From an uncultured Collinsella sp. (GTDB taxonomy: Bacteria; Actinomycetota; Coriobacteriia; Coriobacteriales; Coriobacteriaceae): a stretch of 18,747 nt of DNA. A model generated the notes under the pieces. It had not been told where the DNA came from and ran no database searches. It saw nothing but the letters and a program-made list of their open reading frames with translations. Shown here piece by piece: positions 13,450 through 18,747 of the stretch (positions are counted from its first letter, which is position 1; each line of letters begins with the position of its first letter). The DNA lies in contig URNI01000032.1 of the NCBI GenBank assembly GCA_900549135.1, forward strand, positions 1 through 18,747. Direction: 5' to 3'. Both the position numbers and the translations under genes were made by a program.

Positions 13450-14697
13450 ATGGCAGCATCCGACATGATGTCCGCCCTGATGGAGCTTTGCCAGGACAAG
13501 CACATCGACCAGCTCTACCTGATTGACCGCCTGGAGCAGTCGCTCGCCAAGAGCTATGCCGAGATCCTGCATCTTGAGTGGGGCGCCAAGGTGACCATCG
13601 ACCGCACCACCGGCAAGATCTACGTCTACCGTCTGGAGCCTATCGACGATTCCATGGACGAGGAGGGCAACTTCACCGAGTTCGAGGAGATCGACGTCAC
13701 CCCCAAGAACACGAGCCGCATCGCTGCCCAGCAAGCCAAGGCCGAGATCAACGCCATCGTGCGCAACTCCGCCCGCGAGCAGATCTACGAGGAGTTCTCC
13801 GGCCGTATCGGTGACCTCATCAGCGGTACCGTGCTGCAGTCCACGCCCGACTTCACGATCGTCAAGATCCGCGATGGCGTCGAGGCCGAGCTGCCGCATT
13901 TTGACCAGCGCCGTTACGAGAACGAGCGCAACGAGCGTCCGATGGGCGAGCGCTACCTGCACAACCAGCACATCAAGGCCGTGATCATCGACGTCCGCGA
14001 TCCCAACTCCAACCTGCAGCCGGTTCGCGGCGAGCACAGCCGTCCGCCGATCGTCATCTCCCGCACCCACCCCGAGCTCATGCGTCGTCTGTTTGAGCAG
14101 GAGGTGCCCGAGATCTATGAGGGCACCGTCCAGATCAAGTCGATCGCCCGCGAGCCCGGCCAGCGCTCCAAGGTCGCCGTCCACTCGCTCGACGACCGTC
14201 TGGATCCCGTGGGCGCCTGCGTCGGCCCCAAGGGCAGCCGTGTTCGCGCTGTCGTGGGCGAGCTCCGTGGCGAGCGCGTCGATGTCATCCTGTGGGATGC
14301 CGATCCTGCCGTCTACGTCGCCAACGCCCTGTCGCCCGCTAAGGTCACCCGTGTCCTCATCGACGAGGAGAAGGCCTACGCCGGTGTCATCGTGCCCGAC
14401 GACCAGCTGTCCCTCGCCATCGGCAAGGAGGGCCAGAACGCCCGCCTCGCCGCGCGCCTGACCGGCTGGCACATCGACATCAAGTCCGAGACGCTTGCCG
14501 CCGACATCCTCAAGAACGTTCCCGTTCACGAGGAGCCCGCCGCCGACCTGATCGGTGACGAGGAGGACGAGGACGTCCGCCGCTGCGAGTACGTGTCCGA
14601 GGACGGCATCCAGTGCCGCAACCAGGCTCGTCCCGGCTCCCGTTTCTGCGGTGTCCACGACACCGACGCCTTCGATGATGCGGAGGACCTGATCTAG
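13450..14697 (+). CDS. nusA: Transcription termination/antitermination factor NusA with zinc-ribbon-like tail
   Basis: NusA binds RNA polymerase and nascent RNA, promoting pausing and hairpin-dependent termination. Domains in order: N-terminal RNA polymerase-binding domain (about 1-125), S1 (about 130-200, SGTVLQSTPDFTIVKIRDGVEA), KH1 (about 215-285, DRLDPVGACVGPKGSRVRAV) and KH2 (about 300-350, LSLAIGKEGQNARLAARLTG). After an acidic linker (GDEEDEDV) a C-terminal extension holds C379, C389, C400 and H403 (CEYVSEDGIQC ... FCGVH), which resembles a small C-C-C-H metal-binding motif and is not part of classical NusA. The 415-residue length is near that of short NusA without acidic repeats. ATG 13450 has GGAAGGAAAG directly upstream; the gap to rimP is one base. 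Next comes infB after 91 bases. Confidence 0.95.
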   Translation: MAASDMMSALMELCQDKHIDQLYLIDRLEQSLAKSYAEILHLEWGAKVTIDRTTGKIYVYRLEPIDDSMDEEGNFTEFEEIDVTPKNTSRIAAQQAKAEINAIVRNSAREQIYEEFSGRIGDLISGTVLQSTPDFTIVKIRDGVEAELPHFDQRRYENERNERPMGERYLHNQHIKAVIIDVRDPNSNLQPVRGEHSRPPIVISRTHPELMRRLFEQEVPEIYEGTVQIKSIAREPGQRSKVAVHSLDDRLDPVGACVGPKGSRVRAVVGELRGERVDVILWDADPAVYVANALSPAKVTRVLIDEEKAYAGVIVPDDQLSLAIGKEGQNARLAARLTGWHIDIKSETLAADILKNVPVHEEPAADLIGDEEDEDVRRCEYVSEDGIQCRNQARPGSRFCGVHDTDAFDDAEDLI

Positions 14698-14705
14698 CGC
14701 GCGGT

Positions 14706-14728
14706 CGCGCCGGGCGGGTCCCGGCGCG
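14706..14728 (+). repeat. GC-rich hairpin in the nusA-infB gap
   Basis: CGCGCCGGG (14706-14714) and CCCGGCGCG (14720-14728) form a perfect 9-bp stem with a 5-base loop. No T-run follows, so it is not an intrinsic terminator. It may stabilise an mRNA processing product or act as a pause site inside the operon. Confidence 0.6.
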
Positions 14729-14752
14729 TCTCCCACGCTCGTTCAGTCTCTA

Positions 14753-14767
14753 GGCACCCAAGGTGCC
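14753..14767 (+). repeat. Small hairpin upstream of the infB ribosome site
   Basis: GGCACC, loop CAA, GGTGCC: a perfect 6-bp hairpin ending 9 bases before the probable infB ribosome-binding site (AGGTGA, 14777-14782). It could influence infB translation; no data beyond pairing. Confidence 0.4.
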
Positions 14768-14788
14768 AGAAAGGGTAGGTGAAGTCAT

Positions 14789-17503
14789 ATGGCAAAAGTC
14801 CGTGTGTCCACCCTGGCCAAAGAGTTCGGCATGACCTCCAAGGAACTGATGGGTCATCTCGCCGAAATGAAGATTCCCGCTAAGTCCGCTTCCTCCGCCC
14901 TGGAGGACGCTTACGTCGCCATGGTCCGCAAGCAGCTCGCCTCGGTGATCGAGGCCCGCGCTCAGGAAGTCGAGGCCGCCAAACAGGCCGAGGAGCAGGC
15001 AGCTGCCGCCGAGGAGGCCGCACGCGCCGCCGAGGCCGAGCGCGAGCGCATCGCCGCCGAGAAGGCACGCGAGGAGGAGCGCCGCCAGTTTGCCGCAGCC
15101 CAGGCTGCCGAGGAGGCTGCCCGCGCCGAGGCCGAGGCCAAGAAGAAGGCCGAGCAGGAGCGCCTTGCTCGCGAGAAGGAGGAGGCTGCCCGCGAGGCCC
15201 AGCGCCGCGCCGTTCCCGCTTCCGACTCCGGTTCGCGCTTCCGTTCGCTGCTCGACCAGATCGCCGCACAGGAGACCGTGCTCAAGGAGAAGAAGGACGC
15301 CGAGGACAAGGCCAAGGCCGAGCGCGCCGCCGAGCGCGGCAACCGTCGTGGCGGCAACAACGACCGTCGCGGTGGCCGTCGTAACGATCGCAACGCCTCC
15401 GACAACAACTCCGAGCGCAACGCCTCCGAGAGCCGTCCGCACAGCCATCGCACCAACGCCAGCAACAACGTCGCTGCTGGCATGGACTTCCCCAACCCCG
15501 ATAAGCAGGGCAAGGGCAAGAAGCGCAAGGGCGGTCACAACAACGAAGAGGACCACTACAGCCGCATGGCTCGCGAGGCCGAAGAGTACAGCCGCGAGAA
15601 GGTGCTCGAGGAGGCCCGCGCCGCCGTCGAGGAGGCCTCTCGCGAGTCCACCGGTCGCCGCAAGAAGCGCAAGGAGAAGCGCGAGCGCGAGGCTGCCAAG
15701 GCTCAGGAGGAGCGCAAGATAGAGGAGGCGCTGGCCCAGGGCGTGAACCCCGAGGACCTCGACGCCATCAAGGTCTCCCAGGGCGTTACCGTCCAGGAGC
15801 TCGCCGAGGCGCTCGACGTTCCGGCCAACGACATCATCAAGCGCCTGTTCCTGCTGGGCACGCCGCTCACGATGACGCAGTCCATGTCCGACGACCTCGT
15901 CGAGCTCGTTGCCGACGACCTGGGCCGTCAGATCAAGATCATCACCCCCGAGGAGGAGAACACCTTCTCGTTCTACGACGATCCCGCCGACCTTAAGCCC
16001 CGCGCCCCGGTCGTCACCGTCATGGGTCACGTCGACCACGGCAAGACGAGCCTGCTCGACGCCATCCGTCATACCGGTGTCGCTGCCGGCGAGGCGGGCG
16101 GCATCACCCAGGCCATCGGCGCTTCGCAGGTCATGATCAACGACCGCAAGATCACCTTCATCGATACCCCGGGCCACGCCACCTTTACGGCCATGCGTGC
16201 CCGTGGTGCCAAGGTGACCGACATCGTCATCCTGATCGTCGCCGCCGACGACGGCGTCATGCCTCAGACCATCGAGTCGATCAACCACGCCAAGGCCGCC
16301 GGCGTACCCATCGTCGTTGCCGTCAACAAGATTGATAAGCCGGGCGCCAACCCCGACCGCGTGCGCCAGGAGCTCACCGAGTACGGCGTCATCCCCGAGG
16401 AGTGGGGCGGACAGAACATGTTCGTCAACATCTCGGCTAAGCAGAAGATCGGCATCGACGACCTGCTCGAGACCGTGCTGCTCCAGGCCGACGTGCTCGA
16501 GCTCAAGGCCAACCCGGATACCTTTGCCTCCGGCAACGTCCTTGAGGCCAAGCTCGACAAGGGTCGCGGCTCGGTCGCTACCGTGCTGGTGACCCGCGGT
16601 ACCCTGCACGTGGGCGATACGTTGGTCGCCGGCCTTACCTACGGCCGCGTTCGCGCCATGCTCGATCCAAAGGGCAACGCCGTCACCGAGGCCGGCCCCT
16701 CCGACGCCGTCGAGATCCTGGGTCTGCAGTCCGTGCCCAACGCCGGCGACGAGTTCCGCGTGTTCGAGGACGAGCGCGAGGCTCGCGCTCTGGCCGATGA
16801 GCGTTCGCTCAAGGCACGTATTGAGGAGCAGAGCCGCGTGAAGCACGTCACGCTCGAGAACCTCTTCGAGACCATCGCCGACGCCGAGGTTAAGGAGCTC
16901 AACCTGATCATCAAGGCCGACGTCCAGGGTTCCATCGAGGCCCTTCAGGACTCGCTCGACAAGATGGATCAGTCCGAGGTCCGTATCAACACGATTCACT
17001 CCGCCGTCGGTGCCATCAATGAGACCGACGTCGTCCTGGCCGACGCCTCCAACGCCATCATCATCGGCTTTGGCGTGCGTCCCGACGGCAAGGCCCGCTC
17101 CGCTGCCGAGCGCGAGGGTGTCGAGATCCGTTGCTACGACGTTATCTACAAGTGCCTCGAGGAGCTCGACGCTGCCCGCATCGGCATGCTCAAGCCCACC
17201 GAGGTCGAGGTCTCCACGGGTACCGCGACCGTCCTGGACACCTTCAAGGTGCCCAAAGTCGGTATCGCCGCCGGTGTCCGCGTCGAAGAGGGCGAGATCG
17301 CCGCGACCGATTCCGTGCGTCTGGTGCGCGACGGTATCGTGGTCTTCAACGGCAAGATCGCCTCGATGCGCCACTACAAGGACGAGGCCAAGAGCCTCAA
17401 GAGCGGTTCCGAGGGCGGCATTGGCCTGGAGAACTTCCAGGACATCAAGCCCGGCGACCAGATCGAGGGTTACCGCATCGACCAGGTTGCCCGTACCGAG
17501 TAG
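14789..17503 (+). CDS. infB: Translation initiation factor IF-2
   Basis: A 904-residue GTPase that brings initiator fMet-tRNA to the ribosome and promotes subunit joining. An IF2_N module lies at about 1-50 (VRVSTLAKEFGMTSKELMGH), followed by an Ala/Glu/Arg coiled-coil-like linker (about 60-140) and a Gly/Arg/Asn-rich disordered segment (about 180-225). A second IF2_N module is at about 331-385 (VQELAEALDVPANDIIKRLF). The G domain carries G1 GHVDHGKT (413-420), G3 DTPGH (from D459), G4 NKID (from N513) and a G5-like SAK. Domains II-IV follow, ending in the EF-P-like fMet-tRNA binding domain (GFGVRPDGKARSAAEREGVE; HYKDEAKSLKSGSEGG). Start ATG 14789 with AGGTGA upstream. It is part of the rimP operon and is followed by rbfA after 11 bases. 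The long charged linker is typical of actinobacterial IF-2. Confidence 0.97.
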   Translation: MAKVRVSTLAKEFGMTSKELMGHLAEMKIPAKSASSALEDAYVAMVRKQLASVIEARAQEVEAAKQAEEQAAAAEEAARAAEAERERIAAEKAREEERRQFAAAQAAEEAARAEAEAKKKAEQERLAREKEEAAREAQRRAVPASDSGSRFRSLLDQIAAQETVLKEKKDAEDKAKAERAAERGNRRGGNNDRRGGRRNDRNASDNNSERNASESRPHSHRTNASNNVAAGMDFPNPDKQGKGKKRKGGHNNEEDHYSRMAREAEEYSREKVLEEARAAVEEASRESTGRRKKRKEKREREAAKAQEERKIEEALAQGVNPEDLDAIKVSQGVTVQELAEALDVPANDIIKRLFLLGTPLTMTQSMSDDLVELVADDLGRQIKIITPEEENTFSFYDDPADLKPRAPVVTVMGHVDHGKTSLLDAIRHTGVAAGEAGGITQAIGASQVMINDRKITFIDTPGHATFTAMRARGAKVTDIVILIVAADDGVMPQTIESINHAKAAGVPIVVAVNKIDKPGANPDRVRQELTEYGVIPEEWGGQNMFVNISAKQKIGIDDLLETVLLQADVLELKANPDTFASGNVLEAKLDKGRGSVATVLVTRGTLHVGDTLVAGLTYGRVRAMLDPKGNAVTEAGPSDAVEILGLQSVPNAGDEFRVFEDEREARALADERSLKARIEEQSRVKHVTLENLFETIADAEVKELNLIIKADVQGSIEALQDSLDKMDQSEVRINTIHSAVGAINETDVVLADASNAIIIGFGVRPDGKARSAAEREGVEIRCYDVIYKCLEELDAARIGMLKPTEVEVSTGTATVLDTFKVPKVGIAAGVRVEEGEIAATDSVRLVRDGIVVFNGKIASMRHYKDEAKSLKSGSEGGIGLENFQDIKPGDQIEGYRIDQVARTE

Positions 17504-17514
17504 GGGGTAGCGCT

Positions 17515-17925
17515 ATGAAGCAAACGCAGGCAACCCGCCGTCTGGGCGAGCAGCTTCGCGAGAAGCTCGGTTATATCCTGCTCTTTGAGGTTTCCGATCC
17601 GCGTCTCGACCTGGTTACTTTGACTGCGGTCGAGGTCGCGGTGGACCGTTCGTTCGCGCGCGTGTACGTGTCGTGCGATGCGAGCCGCTACGACGAGGTC
17701 ATGGAGGCGCTCGCAAGCGCTAAGGGCCGTATTCGCAGCCTGTTGGCTCGCTCGCTCGATTGGCGTGTTACGCCCGAGCTCGATTTTCGCATCGATCGCT
17801 CGACCGATGAGGCCGAGCGCATCACGCGTGCGCTGGAAAACGTTCCCGCCACGCTTGCGATCGAAAAGGACGAGGACGGCTATCCGATAGCGGATGACGC
17901 CCAGGAGGCAGCTTTAGATGACTAA
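17515..17925 (+). CDS. rbfA: Ribosome-binding factor A
   Basis: A 136-residue KH-like protein needed for 16S rRNA 5'-end maturation and cold growth. Diagnostic segments are RRLGEQLREKLGYIL near the N-terminus, SDPRLDLVTLTAVEVAVDRSFARVYVS, then ALASAKGRIRSLLARSLDWRVTPELDFRIDRS. The C-terminal acidic tail (KDEDGYPIADDAQEAALDD) is longer than in the Escherichia coli protein. ATG 17515 follows the infB stop by 11 bases with GGGGGTAG in front. Its last 8 bases overlap the next gene, which indicates translational coupling. Confidence 0.95.
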   Translation: MKQTQATRRLGEQLREKLGYILLFEVSDPRLDLVTLTAVEVAVDRSFARVYVSCDASRYDEVMEALASAKGRIRSLLARSLDWRVTPELDFRIDRSTDEAERITRALENVPATLAIEKDEDGYPIADDAQEAALDD

Positions 17926-18747
17926 TTCCGCCGACCTCGCCTCGTGCGAGTCTGCAGATATTCAGCGACGCATCCTCGAGCTCATCGAGGGTGCGTCCTC
18001 CATTGCGATTTCGGGACATACTTCTCCCGATGGCGATGCCTTGGGCTCCGTATTGGGTCTGGGCCTTTCGCTCATGAAGTTTTTTCCCAACAAGGACATT
18101 GCGCTGCTGCTGGCAGACGATGACCCGGTTCCGCGCATCTACCGCTTTATGGAAGGCTCCGATCGTCTGGTGCCGGCATCTGCGTACGCCGGCAATCCGG
18201 ACCTGTTCATCTCGGTGGACGTACCGGTCGTCGAGCGCCTCAATAATTCCGCCGAGGTGCTTCGTCGCTCCAAGCATGTGGTGTGCTTCGATCATCATCC
18301 GGCGCGCGAGGAGTTTGCCGAGCTCAGTCTGAGGCGCGTCGATGCCGCGGCCTGCGCCATGATCATCGACCGTTTCTTGGACAATTGCGGCATTGTCGCA
18401 CGTGACGGCGTCGCGACCTGCTTGCTGTGCGGCTTGGTGACCGACACCGGTCGTTTCCAGTACCAGAACGCCGATGCTGCCGCGTTCCATGCTGCTTCGC
18501 GCCTGGTGGCGCACGGTGCCGATCCGGCGCGCGTTGCGCTCGAGGTCTACCAGAGCATGCGCGTTGAGTTTTTGCACCTCAAGTCCATTGTCATGGGTCG
18601 CATTAAGACGGTCGCGCACGGGCGCGTGGCGTATAGCTATGCCTTCCAGAGCGACCTTGAGGCCTGCGGCGTCACCTCGGATGAATGTGACGGTCTGGTC
18701 GATGTGGTGCGTTCGGTGATGGGCGTCGAGGTCTGCCTGTTCTTAAA
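17918..18747 (+). CDS. DHH-family phosphoesterase (NrnA-like), partial at window end
   Basis: The frame runs from ATG 17918 past the end of the window (276 complete codons, no stop). The N-terminal DHH domain has GHTSPDGDALGS (residues 33-44, metal-binding D38 and D40), the DHH signature FDHHP (D125-H126-H127) and GLVTDTGRFQYQN. This is the order in NrnA, a manganese-dependent bifunctional oligoribonuclease and 3'-phosphoadenosine-5'-phosphate phosphatase. The C-terminal DHHA1 domain is cut off apart from its beginning. CAGGAGG at 17901-17907 provides the ribosome site, and the start overlaps rbfA by 8 bases. The rbfA-nrnA order, often followed by truB, is common in Gram-positive bacteria. 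The choice between NrnA and a related cyclic-dinucleotide-degrading phosphodiesterase cannot be settled from this part. Confidence 0.9.
   Translation, partial: MTNSADLASCESADIQRRILELIEGASSIAISGHTSPDGDALGSVLGLGLSLMKFFPNKDIALLLADDDPVPRIYRFMEGSDRLVPASAYAGNPDLFISVDVPVVERLNNSAEVLRRSKHVVCFDHHPAREEFAELSLRRVDAAACAMIIDRFLDNCGIVARDGVATCLLCGLVTDTGRFQYQNADAAAFHAASRLVAHGADPARVALEVYQSMRVEFLHLKSIVMGRIKTVAHGRVAYSYAFQSDLEACGVTSDECDGLVDVVRSVMGVEVCLFL

Noticed and set aside
14750..17374. Very long open frame on the minus strand opposite infB
   Set aside because: It mirrors the sense codons of infB in GC-rich DNA, has low-complexity composition and no recognisable domain. The sense strand is clearly IF-2.
1..18747. 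CRISPR array, tRNA, rRNA, integrase or transposase
   Set aside because: No spaced direct-repeat array, no tRNA-like cloverleaf and no recombinase motif was seen in reading the window; subtle cases could be missed without tools.

Overview
The window looks like a chromosomal segment of a high-GC actinobacterium of the Coriobacteriia, most likely Collinsella or a close relative. This is inferred from codon use, protein character (NusA, IF-2, a PTS sucrose system, an LPXTG surface-protein remnant) and gene order; no database search was possible.

Layout. (1) Bases 1-2460 are an AT-richer accessory stretch. It holds the decayed 3' end of an LPXTG cell-wall-anchored surface protein (222-852), broken by at least two frame shifts and a nonsense codon. 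Next comes a compact three-gene operon (1000-2285) that reads as a toxin-antitoxin-chaperone (TAC) module: a HigB/RelE-like toxin, an XRE-type antitoxin with a C-terminal extension, and a SecB-like chaperone. A perfect 16-bp palindrome covers the -10 of its probable promoter. (2) Bases 2507-6799 are a sucrose utilisation cluster: a LacI-family repressor, two direct-repeat LacI-type operators, a sucrose-type PTS EIIBC gene interrupted by an apparent one-base deletion, and a GH32 sucrose-6-phosphate hydrolase that ends in a near-ideal intrinsic terminator. (3) Bases 6816-8154 hold a divergent cystathionine-gamma-synthase-fold gene that seems to lack the PLP lysine, convergent with and overlapping a ModE-type winged-helix regulator. 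(4) Bases 8348-12759 carry guaB and leuS. Each has a terminator, and a remarkable ~118-nt near-continuous hairpin lies in front of leuS. (5) Bases 12847-18747 are the housekeeping operon rimP-nusA-infB-rbfA-DHH phosphoesterase (the last gene runs off the window). It has a strong promoter, and an intrinsic terminator sits between that promoter and rimP.

How the genes work together. The sucrose genes encode sensing (LacI), uptake with phosphorylation (EIIBC) and cleavage of sucrose-6-phosphate, but the EIIBC lesion would disable uptake if it is real. The last operon couples ribosome maturation (RimP, RbfA), translation initiation (IF-2), transcription elongation and termination (NusA) and RNA-fragment or nucleotide turnover (DHH protein). 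The leader terminator is placed where NusA could regulate its own synthesis. The most notable items are the TAC module, the leuS leader hairpin, the rimP leader attenuator, the zinc-ribbon-like NusA tail and the scrA frame shift.
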